Positions 42,901-55,400 of a stretch of DNA of 64,000 bases are shown here, one piece after another (the first letter of the stretch is position 1; the number at the start of each line of letters is the position of its first letter). The DNA lies in NCBI GenBank assembly GCA_963970005.1, contig CAXAMN010021696.1, positions 276,168-340,167 on the forward strand. Reading direction: 5' to 3'. The stretch is from Durusdinium trenchii. Taxonomy: Eukaryota; Sar; Dinophyceae; Suessiales; Symbiodiniaceae. The notes under the pieces were generated by a model. The model did not search any database. It saw only the letters and a program-made list of their open reading frames with translations, and had not been told where the DNA came from. The translations under genes and the position numbers were made by a program.

Positions 42901-43364
42901 TCCAACCCAATAGCGATTTGACCAAATAAAACGCCTCCACACTTAGAAAGGTCAGATTGGCCCATGCTGCCTCATGCTTATGATTTCAGGTAAAATAGAA
43001 AGGGACACTTTCCCGGTGTGGGAAACACTGAATCGTACAAGACCGTCCGTAGCCATATGTGCCAATGAAGCACCGAATCGAGCCCATCGAGGTGTCTGTA
43101 ATGGATGTCAGCTGAGGACTGGGTATAGTGAGCGACCGAATTCGCCAGATGTTGTTCAGTATGGGGCTTCCAACTTACCAGCGATGGTCTCCAACCTAAT
43201 AGCTCGTAGTGTCTACCGGTCCTTCTTTGTTCGCCCAGCGGCAGAAGCGAGAGAGTTCGGTCCGACCCCCCGGTGGCTTCAGTCGAAGGTAGCGACCCCT
43301 TCGGTAGCGACCGAAGCTTCCTCGGGCATCGTTTCAGCTACGGACGGAATGTGGTTTCAGGTCC

Positions 43365-43491
43365 TTCGGTCCTGAAGGCTCTGATTGAAGAAGTCTGGCA
43401 GGGTCAAGTGCCGCAAGGTTTGGGGCAAGTGGATCTCGCTCAAAGGGTCCACGATGTAACGACGGAAGCTCCAGTCCTGGATGGTCGGTAG
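43365..43491 (-). CDS. FNIP/LRR gene segment, exon-like
   Basis: Minus strand reads LPTIQDWSFRRYIVDPLSEI then HLPQTLRHLTLPDFFNQSLQ: two repeats, with FFNQSL intact in the second. Confidence 0.58.
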
Positions 43492-43585
43492 CTGGACGGT
43501 TGTGTATACTTGGAGACCGGCAGCTTACGCTTCTGGCCTACTTCTTGTTCGCCATACCAACCATGTGTAGATTTGCTTTAGTTTC

Positions 43586-43710
43586 TTTAAACAACTGGGA
43601 ACCAAATGACTAGTGCGAGCGCTCCTTGAAGAAGCGTGAGCTATCCTGCGTCGCACCACTAGCTTACCTCCTTATTGAATCAAGTAGGTGCCCATTTAAT
43701 TAAGTAGGAA
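43586..43710 (-). repeat. Short dispersed repeat family, copy 3
   Basis: Reverse orientation. It reads GACGCAGGATAGCTCACGCT, TTCTTCAAGGAGCGCTCGCA and CTAGTCATTTGGTTCCCAG, preceded by TACTTGATTCAATAAGG. It is the most complete copy and gives the probable consensus. Confidence 0.6.
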
Positions 43711-44084
43711 GGAGGGGGAACGGGAAAAGAACAAACGTTTGGTGACCTGCAAGCTGTGAAGTTGGTCCTAGACTTTTGAAGTGTTCAAACCTCAAGCTTT
43801 TCTGGATGCATCCCCTGCTGAGGTATCCGACCCCCACAAACAGCCACACCGTGTGTCTCTGTGACTCTACCAAAGAGCTGCTGGTGGTGCTTCTGCCAGC
43901 TCTGGACCTCCCGAAATGGCGGAAATCGCAGTTCCCCCCCCAAGATGGACAGGTGAGTTCATTGCGATGCGCTTCTTTGATTACTAGATCTCAACAGCTG
44001 GTGCCACCATGACCAGACGCACGCAAACCGCCGACGTCGAATCTCTCAAAAGGATGTGAGTGACGTGGAAATGCCAGGCAGCCA

Positions 44085-44215
44085 GGAGCCCCTAGTAGCG
44101 TCCTTGCTTCTAGTAGCGATGCCAGGAGCCCCTAGTAGCTTCTTGTTACTAGTAGTACGGCCAGGAGCCCCGTTCGTAGCGTTCTTGCTCCGTTCGTAGC
44201 GATGCCAGGAGCCCC
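44085..44215 (-). repeat. CTACTAG/CGAACGG module cluster
   Basis: Reverse-oriented words GCCAGGAGCCCCTAGTAGC, CTTGTTACTAGTAGTA and CCGTTCGTAGCG. The two linker types occur side by side here. Confidence 0.85.
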
Positions 44216-44216
44216 T

Positions 44217-44320
44217 GTCTCCAAACGGCTCCTGAAGATTGGGCAACATCACGTCCTTGACGCTGCTTCTGAACAGCTCTCCCAAGCGTAAAGTCCGAAG
44301 CTCCTGATGAGCGAAGGGTT
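44217..44320 (-). CDS. FNIP/LRR gene segment, exon-like
   Basis: Minus strand reads HQELRTLRLGELFRSSVKDV then MLPNLQEPFGD: LxxLxLGxLFxxSVxxVxLPxLxxxFG, a diverged repeat ending where the module cluster begins. Confidence 0.5.
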
Positions 44321-44638
44321 CTTCTCAACTTCTTCGGTGATGCTGAATGCCCCAGAAACCAAATATGCCATATGCATGCACAAAATCTCAAAACGAACTG
44401 TCAGCACCACTGAACAAGCTCACACATTGGGACTGGAATTCTGAACCAGGACGAACTTTGTCATGTATTAAAGTCAGAATTTGGATCCCTCCAAGATCAA
44501 GTTGACTCCTCAAACTCCACCTAATGGACTTTTGGGTTCGCGGTCGTAGGTTGGAGGCCCTTGCTATTAAAAGGTTGGAGGCTCTTGCTATTAGGTTGGA
44601 GTCCTTACTAAGGCCCACTTGGAGCATGAACTGTGACA

Positions 44639-44768
44639 TCAGCTGGTGCCATCGTTCCCCAACGGAGGGGCGTCCTTCGGCAAGTTGGAGAGTGGCTGAT
44701 CGAAGCATCGTCCAAAGGTCAACTCCTCCAGACTGGCCTCGAGTCGCATCGGTGAGGGCGGGGAGGCC
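44639..44768 (-). CDS. FNIP/LRR gene segment, exon-like
   Basis: Minus strand reads RLEASLEELTFGRCFDQPLS, followed by NLPKDAPPLGND. One repeat is clear and the following one is lost. Confidence 0.57.
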
Positions 44769-45109
44769 ATCGCGAACCGAACGGAGCGTTCGGACGCTAT
44801 GAGGACCTCTCGGGGTGAAAATGCGATGATTCGATGAAACCGTCCACCGGATGGATCCATGGAATATGTTTTGGTATTTTTATCTTCTGCTTCTCAGGTG
44901 GGGAACTATGACAGGGACCGACCGGAGCTGGTCTTCTCTACAGCTTGATGGTTGATATCGCCCGCAAAAAGAATCAACACCTGCCACACAAAAAAAAACC
45001 GTAGAACCTTTCCCTCTCTGTACACGTCTTTCGGAACCAGAACCTTCACCGGACGAGTTCCTGCCACGTCCGATGATTGAAGGGCTCGGTCCAAGACGAT
45101 AGAACCCAG

Positions 45110-45282
45110 TTGGTCGGGTCCGATCGCGCAACAAAGACCTGCCGAGGTGCTGGTAGATTCTCCAAGGGTTGATTGAAACAACCCCCAAAGTTCAAAGCCT
45201 TCAGCGCAGGAAAGGTCACACCTTTCAGCGGTTGGTTGTACCTGAAGACAGAGCCAGTGGATAGAGCTTTTATCCGTGGCAC
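45110..45282 (-). CDS. FNIP/LRR gene segment, exon-like
   Basis: Minus strand reads IKALSTGSVFRYNQPLKGVT, FPALKALNFGGCFNQPLENL and PAPRQVFVARSD: two repeats with YNQPL and FNQPL. Confidence 0.62.
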
Positions 45283-46011
45283 TTTAAACGTTCGAGCATC
45301 AAATCATTCGTTCTTTTGTGCGAGGTGTAGCTGCGACTTCTCCGGAGGTTAGAAGCGATGGCCTCTAGATCCGACCGTGATGGCCTCAATTCGATTAGCG
45401 ATCACCTCCAACCCAAATCCTGCGAGAAGAAACATGCACGGATTTTGATCATGTTACCATTGACCAACGGCGATTGTGACTTGATTTCTGTTGAGCGCCA
45501 TAGATAGCCTCATGCTTGGGAGTGAGATGGTTTGCAAGCATCGAAGGAAGCTCTTCAGAGTGAACGCGTGGGACAACATCGACTTATCGAAAAGGTGGGA
45601 AGGACGTTCCAGGCATGCCCTTGTTACTAGTAGCGATGCCCTAGTTACTAGTAGCGATGCCCTTGGCTTGGCAAAGCCTCTGATTGTTGAGCACATGACA
45701 TCTTTCTTTATATGCGGGATAGGCTTAGGCTAGTTTGTTGACCCTGCTCCTGCTCCTGCTACCTCACCCGACCAAAAACGGTCGAACACGTTTCACGTGT
45801 CCACTGCTTTCCTGACCTACAAAGCATTCCAATTTCAGGCCCCTGAACGTTTCTGAAATCATACGCAATGCCTCACTGGAGGTAACATACAAACTATTTT
45901 TACAACATCATCTGGACATATCCTACTCAATACGTTTTGGGCATCGGCAAAAACAACCACCTGGGGCTCTTTAGCTTTAGAGGCCTCCGTCTTTCCCTGG
46001 CAAGTGGTTCG

Positions 46012-46112
46012 GGGAACATCTCCCGAACGGTTCGTCGGATGGGCGCCTGTATCCGAAGGTCAAACTCCGCAAGCTGGCTGGCAGGCCCAAGCCCGCCAAA
46101 CTGTCGTTGAAC
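46012..46112 (-). CDS. FNIP/LRR gene segment, most 5' one seen
   Basis: Minus strand reads FNDSLAGLGLPASLRSLTFG and then YRRPSDEPFGRCSP. Upstream (46113-46260) no further repeat is recognised, so the true 5' end of the gene is unknown. Confidence 0.52.
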
Positions 46113-46259
46113 CTACATGGCTAGTTGTTCAGGAAAACAGGCAGGGCCTCTCTTTGTCCAACCAAAAAGCACGGTGGACATTCCCAGAAACCGGAACAAC
46201 TGCCAGACACCTGCCGCAATTCTCATTGTCCCTCGGGGATGAAAACGTCGTGGCTTAAG

Positions 46260-47950
46260 GGACGTAGTTGCATGCTTGACACATGGAACAATTCTCGAAT
46301 GGCACAGTTGTAGCGAGCAAATCGAAGGGTTCCCGAGGCAATCTTTGGGTTCAAACAGTGCTAATCTTGGGCAAGGAACAAGTCAAGCCACTGGCACTAC
46401 CAAGAGAGCCGCATCAAACAGCAAAGAATGAGACACTGGACAATACTTGAAATCGAGTTAAAAGGACCCGTGAAACACGGAAGGCAAACAACTAGCGATG
46501 GCCTCCAACCTAATAGCAATGGCCACCAACCCAAGAGCAATGGCCTCCAACCTAAGAGCAATGGCCTCCACAACTAGAGAATATGAGAAGTCAAACTTCT
46601 TTGCCAAGAAAGTGTGTTGACATAAGCTCTCGGAATCGGCTTGTAGCTTCCGGGGCAAGCAAAACAAACACGTTTCTAATCAAATCAAGAATCTCAGCTT
46701 CCAACTTCAAATGCCTTAGGTAGTAACAAGTGCATCGCCACTAGTAGCAAGGACGCTACGAACATAGCTCCTGGCCTTACTACGAACGGAACAAGTGCCA
46801 CGCTACGAACGGAGCAAGCTGGCATCGCTACGAACGGCCCAGCTTCCAACCGATGCGGCATCGGACCCACCGGGAACCGGTCCGAAGATCGTTCGGAAGC
46901 AAGCGGACTCGACCCTTTTTCGGTCTAAAGAGGGGTTGATCCCTTTTCCGGTCTTCCCTGGTCTTTTGCTAGGACTATACGTAGGTTGGAGGCCATTGCT
47001 AGTAGGTTTCTTGTCTTTTTTCTATAGTTGCTTTAGACCCTTCGACCTTTTCCTTCTTCAGTCTTTGAAGGACCCGATGGCTCGATGGCTAACAACTCGA
47101 CAGGCCACGGTTCATCGCGCGGTCATTGGTGTAACAAACCCAAACTCGAAATTCACTTCTGTCAGGCGGCCATAACTTGGAGTAGTTTGAGTTTTGAAGA
47201 CAACATTGTAAACGAAAGGGACCAAGCAAAGGATGTAGCACCAATGTAGGCACCCTGCTGACGATACACGCTGCCAAGAAAGGGACCAAAGCAACATGGA
47301 AGGAACGTCAATTCGGTTCTCTTCAACAAGGACGCTACGGGCTCCTGGCCTTACTACTAGGAACAAGAAGCTACTAGGGGCTCCTGGCCGTACTACTAGG
47401 AGCGATCGGACGCCACTAGGGGCTCCTGGCATCGCTACTAGTTTCCTTCTTTACATTCTTGCGTTCTTTCGCTGGGCCGATGCATGGCCTTTTGTTTCAC
47501 GTCAAATACCCAACGAGTTGGAAGGTGACAATTCCAGACTCTCACCAGATTGGAACAACATCTTCTTCTTTCTTAGGTTGGAGGCCATCGCTATTAATTA
47601 GGAGCAAGGACGCTACGAACGGGGCTCCTGGCCTTACTGCTAGGAACAAGAAGCTACTGGGGGCTCCTGGCATCGCAACGAACGGAGCGATCGGACGCTA
47701 TGAGGTTGGAGGCCATCTGATCACCATGCTACAAAATTTGCGCATATCGCTCAGAACTGGGCTCCTTGAATCCTCTCTTCTGTCTTTGCCCCGATGCACC
47801 AGGTGTGAAGGCGACCAGGTGGCTGCAAATTCTTGAGGAGTGGCAAGTGAAGGTGCGACCAGGTGGGGATTCCACGGCCCAGATGCAGGTGCCGCACCTC
47901 GACAGCGAACCACGGTCCGCTTTGGCGCCCCCGGCTCCTACTCGAGCTCC
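46260..47950. other. Non-coding with module clusters
   Basis: 21-bp units occur at 46490-46575, 46980-47010 and 47575-47595. CTACTAG/CGAACGG modules occur at 46715-46830, 47325-47450 and 47595-47720. No recognisable gene is present. Confidence 0.55.
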
Positions 47951-48062
47951 ATATGGGTGTGTATTTATATAGGGAGGCACCCAACCAATAGGTTTTCATC
48001 TAGTTTCCTTCTTCCAAAGGGGTCGAACTGGGAGGTCTCCCTATCTTAATACACACCCATAT
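47951..48062. mobile_element. MITE-like element with 26-bp terminal inverted repeats
   Basis: Left end ATATGGGTGTGTATTTATAT then AGGGAG; right end is the reverse complement of ATATGGGTGTGTATTAAGAT then AGGGAG. The two ends differ at about three positions. The 112-bp element has no coding capacity. A target duplication is not evident. Confidence 0.65.
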
Positions 48063-48547
48063 TGAAACATCTCTAGTTTAACTCATCTGCAGGAAAGTCC
48101 ACGATTGACAAGACCTGCGAACCTGGGAAGAACATCAAACAAGAGGGCTTCCCACTTCCATTGATTCCTAAAAAGGGATCAGGCTTCTAGTGGGCCTCAA
48201 TCATCACCTACCAAAAGGTGCAAACAGTCTAGACTCATCCCAATGCAGCATCTGCTTTAGACATAAAGCAGCTATACCCCAAAAAACCATACGCCGGTTG
48301 AAGACCTGAACCCATCGGACGCCGCGAACACCACGCGAAGTCGTCGGTCCGCCGGGTCCGGTCGCCTCGTGCAGCGAAGAGGTCCGCTCGGGATCTGTCC
48401 CAAAGAGCACCTGCCAAACATGCCACCTGGGCCAACAGCGAGAACAGAACAAGCGGATTGGTGGTGGGTGGCTACAAAAATCTGAAGACCTGAGCTGCTT
48501 GGTGGTTTCAACACACTTACGAAAGAAAAGATGATTCAAGGCGATCA

Positions 48548-48567
48548 CCCCACACGTGAGTGTGGGG
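48548..48567. other. Perfect 8-bp hairpin
   Basis: CCCCACAC, loop GTGA, GTGTGGGG. Isolated; no run of T follows it. Confidence 0.6.
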
Positions 48568-48689
48568 AGTGTGTGGCTCAGGAGGGTGAGAAAGAACAGG
48601 AGACGGTCAAGGAATCATGTATTGGCGTGTGGAACGCAAAGCAACAAGAAAAGACATGAGGAAAGAAAGACAGCCAGAAAAGAAAGAAT

Positions 48690-48785
48690 GATTGAGTGAA
48701 TGAAGGAGTGATTGAATGAGTGACTGGGTGAGAGTGAGAGTGAGTGAGTGCGCGAATGAGCGATCGAGTCAGTGGGTGAATGACA
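48690..48785 (+). repeat. GAGT/GAAT-type microsatellite
   Basis: Degenerate tetranucleotide repeat (GAGTGAGTGAGTG, GAATGAGCGA). It explains the Ser/His/Thr-rich reverse frames at this place. Confidence 0.8.
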
Positions 48786-48869
48786 CCGTGCGTAGCTTGT
48801 CGGTAAACAGCAAGACCTCGTATCAACGTTGTTCGTCGGTGATTGGACTTCGGATCCCAAATCACTTTG

Positions 48870-49440
48870 AGCATCGCTACTAGGAGCAAGGACGCTACTA
48901 GGAGCTCCTGGCCTTACTAGTAGTAACAATAAGAATTTAATTGTAATTACTAGCTTCTTGTTACTACCAGTAAGGCACTTGTTACTACTAGCGATGCACT
49001 TGTAATTACTAGCAAACAAAATCCTCCTAGGACCTTTTCGCGCGCGCGCGTGCGCGCGGGGGGGGGGGGGGGTAGGAGCAAGGACGCTACGAACGGGGCT
49101 CCGGAGGAGCAAGAGGACGCTACAAAGGTAACAAGGGCAAAAGTGCAAAGCCACGACAGGGCAAACAGCAACCAAATGATTCGACCTGATCGCGGTGCTA
49201 AGTCCACGGCTGAAGAACGGTAGAGAAATACCTATACGCTGAATCAAGCGTCTGTGGCGAGGGACTGAGTGACTGCGAAATGAGTGAATGCGACATTGGG
49301 CCGGTGTGAACTGACTTGATTTGAATTAGTACTAGGAACAAGAAGCTACTAGTAGCAAAGGGCATCGCTACGAGGAGCAAGGACGCTACTAGGGGCTCCT
49401 GGCCTTACTACTAGGAGCAAGAAGCTAGTAGAAACAAAAG
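48870..49440. repeat. Module clusters, CG/G tract and shared 43-bp segment
   Basis: Modules lie at 48875-49010, 49075-49130 and 49330-49440. A CGCGCG run followed by fifteen G lies at about 49039-49072. A 43-bp stretch including AACAATAAGAATTTAATTGT (about 48910-48953) recurs in reverse at about 3560-3602. Confidence 0.8.
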
Positions 49441-52400
49441 ATGTTAATTAGTTGGTGCGAGGTGCGTGGGTGTGGGATGATTTGACGTGGAAGAGGCAGA
49501 ACCTCCCATCCCGGAACCAAATGGACCACAGCACGTGGGCAGAACCTCCCAGTGAAGGTTCAGTGCAAGGAAACCCATCAAGAGCCAACAAAACGCAGGA
49601 AAAAGCAGTGACTTGCACAGGCTCTTGCTCAAACACAGAAGCTTGCTGTGCGACGGAGACGCACACTCTCCGCTTTTCGCTGGAGGCAGGAAGCCGAGAT
49701 GGGCCGCCACCCGCTTAGTCATCACCGCTTAGTCATCACTTTGCTTTTGCGATCCCTTCTGCATACAGTAGCAAGAAGCTACTAGGGGCTCCCGGCATCG
49801 CTACTAGATCTACTAGTAGCAAGAACGCTACTAGGTGGCCATCGCTATGAGGTTGGAGGCCATCACTCGTACATACCAGCCTGTTGGTCCATCTGCTCTA
49901 CCGGCAGAGAGCCGACCAGCTGACCGCCATTGCACCACCGCTACGGCCATCCGTTCCTTCCAGTTCCGCGGCTCCTGGTCCACCCGACCCCTCCGGGCAA
50001 GACGGTGTGCGGAGCTCGGCAGTGCGTCACTCGGGGCGCGGGACTCGCGCAGCGTAGGGAAGACAGATCTGAAACAAAGAAGAGGAGCGAAGCTACGAAG
50101 GTAGGGGTGCTCCTGGAACAAGCTTCGCTACGAACCGTCACCAAGGGGCATCGCCGTCGCGACGTCTTCGTCCGGAGCGAGAAAGGACGCGAAGCGAACG
50201 CCAGTTGTGACATGGGCCACTCTGGGCCATCGTCCCAAGAGTCGCGGTTCCTGAGCCTCGGACATGCTCACTTGGACGTAGATGTAGGACAACCTGGAAT
50301 GGCGATCTGGCGCAGATCCCAAGGAAGCAGGAAGCTAGTGCTCCAGTTGATGAATCATTGGAATTCATGTTTGCAATCCTTTCAGCATCGTCTGCAAGAT
50401 TTCTTGGAGCTTGCGAACAGTGCACTCAAATCCACACTTTCTTTCGCCGGAGGAAGTGTAGAGAGCTGACTGGTGTCAGCCGCTAGGGTAGACTGACCTT
50501 CTTCCTCTACAGCTCCAACACTTCACTAACTGGATGTTGTATCAGGTCACCTGGCAAGTTTGGTGACAACCTCTCCGGCCTACGGGCGGCGGGTGCAGAA
50601 ATGTCTTCGTGCTTTTGGTTTGCAACCAATGCTGTCACCTTGGGCTTCCTTTAAATAGCAACAAGTTGAAGCGATTCGCTCTTTCTTGAAAAAAGCATGG
50701 GAGCTCAACTCTAGCCCCATGATTCGGTTCTTCCTCCTGATTCTCACTAGCTAGCTTTTCAATTTTAGTGGAACTCCCCCAAAAGCGACCTGCAGCTTCT
50801 TCCCGTTCGCCCTGCAGCTTCCTCCCCCGGCCTGCTGCGGTCAGCCAGACCCTGCTCGCGCAGCGTCGTGCTCGGAAACAAGGCTTCGCCCTTCCAGAGG
50901 ACCGTGAACCTCGGCACCGTGAACCCATGGAACGATCAAATCGGGCATGACGTAGGTGATGGCCTCGAAGCTACGGAGGCAAGGCTTCGTGAAGGCTTGA
51001 GGAAATATGCCCAGCTCAACATAAGGTGTTTCTGCTCTTTCATCCCTTCCCTCCTTTGGGGGTGATGGGCGCATATGCGCACAGGCGGCAGTATCTCAGT
51101 TCAGAGAGGATACCGGCTACACCAGAGTTTCACCTCATGTTCCGAAGCCAATTCCAAGAAGGCTCATTTCGCCTTATGCAACATCCCCAGGTCCTTCATC
51201 AGCAATCCATTTGGGTAGCTTCTTACTAAGTAGAAATGCCAGGAGCGCTCCGTTCGGTTCGCGTCCGGCGTTCCGTGGTCGGAACCACCGGACCACCGCC
51301 CGTTTCTCGGTCACCTGTTCACCTCTTCGGCTCGCTTGGCACGTCGCACCGTTGCGACAAACGGGTCGGAGTCGGAATCGGACGGACGGAAAAAGGGAAT
51401 TCTTTTTTTAAAAGAACTTCTGCACCTCGGGGGATACGCAATTCTTTTTTCACGATACGCTTGCCTCGTTCTCCCATGAAAACGGAGAGAGAGAGAGAGA
51501 GACACACCGGTGATGCCGAAGAACTTCGAGCCCACCTTCTGCACCAAGCGCTCAGCAATCATTTCTTCCAGCTCTGAACCGAGAAGGTTCGAGTTCACTT
51601 TGAGCCACCAGGCCTGTTCGCGTCCGCGAGAGATCCAGCGAAAGGTGTCCCCCAAAATGACGTCCCTCTTTTCAGGTTTTCATGGAACACTGCTTTAGGG
51701 AGCAAAATAGATGGACAATGTATGTATGGACATGGTATGTGTGCAACAAATCTGCTCTCAAAGAACAACTCCGACACCACAGCATACCACATTATATCCC
51801 ACGACCGACTTTTGTTTTCTCTTGGAACTTCCAACCGGTGCAGCCCCAACAAAATAGCTATAAACAAAACTCCATTTCTCATTCGTGGCTCTTTCCATCC
51901 CTCGCTGGTAGGTTGGAGGCCATCGCCCCTTTTGAGGCATTTGGTGCGGACCACGCCTGGCCATCTAGACCTGAAATCTCCAGCAGAATCTCTGACATCG
52001 TCACGTCTGCGTGAACTCTTGGCTTCAACCGCTCCAGATGGGACGTGCCATGGCGGCACTGAGAGCTCGAACCATGGCAGCTCAACGTGCAACCACAACG
52101 ACCACTTCGAGGTTGAACGACCACTTAGCCGCAGTGCAAGGTCCGGCAACTATGGATTTGCAGGCCATTTGGCTGAAGAACTACTGCCTGCTTACTATGA
52201 TGAACGCCAGTGCAGCCTTCAGGCTGCGCCAAGGGCCATGTTCGCCACAGCTATCGGCTATGGTCACAATAGCTGGTCCGTTCATCTGTCTAAGGTCCGC
52301 CATTTCCCGTTCTGAATCGCGCTCCAAATCGGTCGGATCGCTTCGGCCACAAACATCCAACAAACATCACGTCCTGCGGCCTCGTGACGGCAGGACGTGG

Positions 52401-55400
52401 CCGCGTCGCCCAGTACAGCAGGACGATGCGATCATTTTAAGATCTGTCTTCACGTGGCCCTCAACCCAGACTGAGCTTCCCTGGCCTTGATCCAGAAGCC
52501 CTTCCTGTGGTAGGGAAGATGGTGACAAACAGGCCCCGAAGTGGAAAAGAAACCGTTAATTGCTGTGAAACAGCGGCTGGATGCCATCCCTACTAGGTGA
52601 GAGGCCATTGCTAGTAGGTTGGAGGCCATAAATAGCCAAACATCTTGTCACAAGTGCATGACTCCCAAAGCGTCACATGCTTTGCCGCTTGGTGGTTGGA
52701 CCGCCAGGCGAGTGCCAGGCAAGAGCAATGCAAGTCTCACTCAACTGCCCAAGAGATGCCGTGTTTCGGATGCCCCAGCTTCGTTCAACATGCGAAGTCA
52801 TCGGGTTCCACGTTGCAGGGTCATCGGGTTCTCATGTCATATCGAAGTTCTACAGCCACTTCAGCCACCCCAAAGTAGAGAGCACAGCGAATCCACTGAA
52901 AGCCTATTTGAGACGGCCCTTCTTTCTACTTGCAGACCACTTTATATGTGCTTGTACACATGATAGACCTCGTCCAGCGCAGCCCTCTTCGCACCTGGCG
53001 AAGGGTCAACGCAAAGGCTTTGCTGCAGTCATGCCCTGCACGGCAGGAATCCATGGGAGCCCGGCTCCCTGAACAGCCGAAACGGTCATCCCCGGAACAG
53101 CGACGGGACATCTGCGGGCTAACTCACCACATTGGTGGACACTCACTGACCAATCAGCTGACCAGTGAAACTGGGTGTTTCGTGGTTTCTATCCGTCAGC
53201 AAGATGGTTTCTGTCCGCGCACGGCAGACCCAAAAAGGAGGTTTGCCATCAAGAAGCTTGAGGAGTGACAGCTGGCCGGTTTAGTCGGGTACAATTGAAG
53301 CCCCTCACCCTAAATATGTAGGGCCCACTGTAGTGACGCGTAGAATGAGGATACTCGGAGACTTGGAATTCCTACTTTCTCTGTTGTTCCCAGGATGCAG
53401 GGTGGTGCAGAACCAAACTTGCTAGACTCTCGCCCACCAAAGTTCACATGGTGCCGCCTGCGGCCAGGAACTGGGAAAATGCCTTCAACTGAAGCGTTCC
53501 GTTCGCAAAACAATTACCTGTTTCAGACCGAAGACTCCAAAGAAGTGCAACATTATGGACACAACCCGTTTCAACCCGATTAGGACACCGACCGGACCAG
53601 ATGAGGACGGAGACTTTGTTGGACGCACATGGCGCTTCGCAATCCTTTCAATCATACCCACAAGGGACCTGCCGGCTGCCCACCCAAGGATAGCAAAGGG
53701 ACATAGCAAACATAGCAGCGAGTGAATCCGTGGAACGAAGATTGCTCGACTCCTGTGGTCCAAAGAAGCTTTGCTTCTTGCTCCTAGTAGTAAGGCCAGG
53801 AGCCCCGAACGTAGCGTCCGAACGCTCCGTTCGTAGCGATGCCCTTTGTTACTGGTAGCATCTTCCCGAACTGGCACACGTCGAACATCAGATCTTGACC
53901 ATTCCTTCTTGTCACGAGTCAACTCCTCCCGTTGGTCTTCTTGGATTTTGACCTTGTAGATTCACCTGAAAGGTCTATGTTCTTCCCCGCAACAACATTC
54001 GCCCAACAGCAATCACAAGAGGGACAACATCAACAACATGGAAACACCGCTGAAAACACCTCCAAAACTAGGAACAAGAAGCTACTAGGAGCAAAGGGCA
54101 TCGCTACTAGGAGCAAGGACGCTCCTCCAAAACAGGAAAACACGTTTTTCAACACCCCTCGCCGTCGATGACAATCCTCTCCGTCGCCGAACTCCACCTG
54201 CGAAGAGTTGGTAGCTCTGGCCCTCGCCGTAGAACTCCTGAGCCGTCACTGTCGCTACTAGGTTGGAGGCCATCGGAGGCCATAGCTAGTAGGTTGGAGA
54301 CCATCGTTTGTGCACCTGTTTCTACGTTCGCTTCTTGTTACTACTAGTAAGGCACCTGTTACTACTAGCGTGGCACCCGCCTTCCCGCTGCTCACGTCGA
54401 AGACACGGCCCCAGACCGCCAGCCTTGGAGCGGACGATTCGGGGCTCCCAGCATCTCCGAGGTTTGCAAACCCATCCAGAGGTCTGGGCGAAACACCTGG
54501 GTTTGTGATGTTGTCATGATTTCTGTCTGGGTTTTGTTGGCTACTTGGATCTTAGATCATCTTAGATCACATGGACTGAACTTGTGATGCCGCAAAGAGA
54601 TGATCACATCGCCAGCTCAGCAGCGAGAATGCTGCGGACCACGGTGGCGGTGGACGAAAACAGTCTCGAGCCCCACACCCTGGGGAGAGCGCGGGAGAGC
54701 GTTCCAACGACACGGGCACAAGATTGGGATGCCTTGGCACATCTTGGCACCTTCTGCTCTCTCTCATGGCAGTCTCCCAAGGGCGACTTCTTGCGAAGCC
54801 GCAGATGACCTGGACAGTCACTTCGACCTGATCTTGTAGACATCGTCCTGATTGAAAAGGTGCATGCGTCACTTCTCCTCAAAAAGAAGTCGCGGCAGAA
54901 TTGTACCACATCTGAGAGGCTCAAGACAGCGCTTCTATGTGGCCGCTGTGCGTGAGTATCTTTTTTTTTGGCTTTCCATGTCAATGTGGACAATGATACT
55001 CGTGTCAAATGACCTGGAGTTATACCCCCGAAATGTGGTAATTAGTCATCAATATGGATTGGTTGGGGGCCTGAGAAGGTCACAAGCTTTTGGGAGAACT
55101 ATATAACCATTACCATTCTGATTATCGAAGCAGCCTAGCAGCTTCTTGTTTGCCTCATGTGACCAGGCCCTTCTCATCCATGGATTGACACCCTGCCTTT
55201 TCGACAAGGCCTTGTCTTGTGCAGCACCACCCGGTCATCAACTCCAACACTGAGTATCCACACAGGATGCGATCCTCCTGGCCACTCCGCGTTCCGACGG
55301 AGCTGGGGGTTGGTCGGGCCGGGTCACGGCGGGTCCTCGGTTCCCCCGAACGAGGAGCAAGGACGTACTCCGAACGCAGAAAAGCCCTGGTGTCAGCTTC

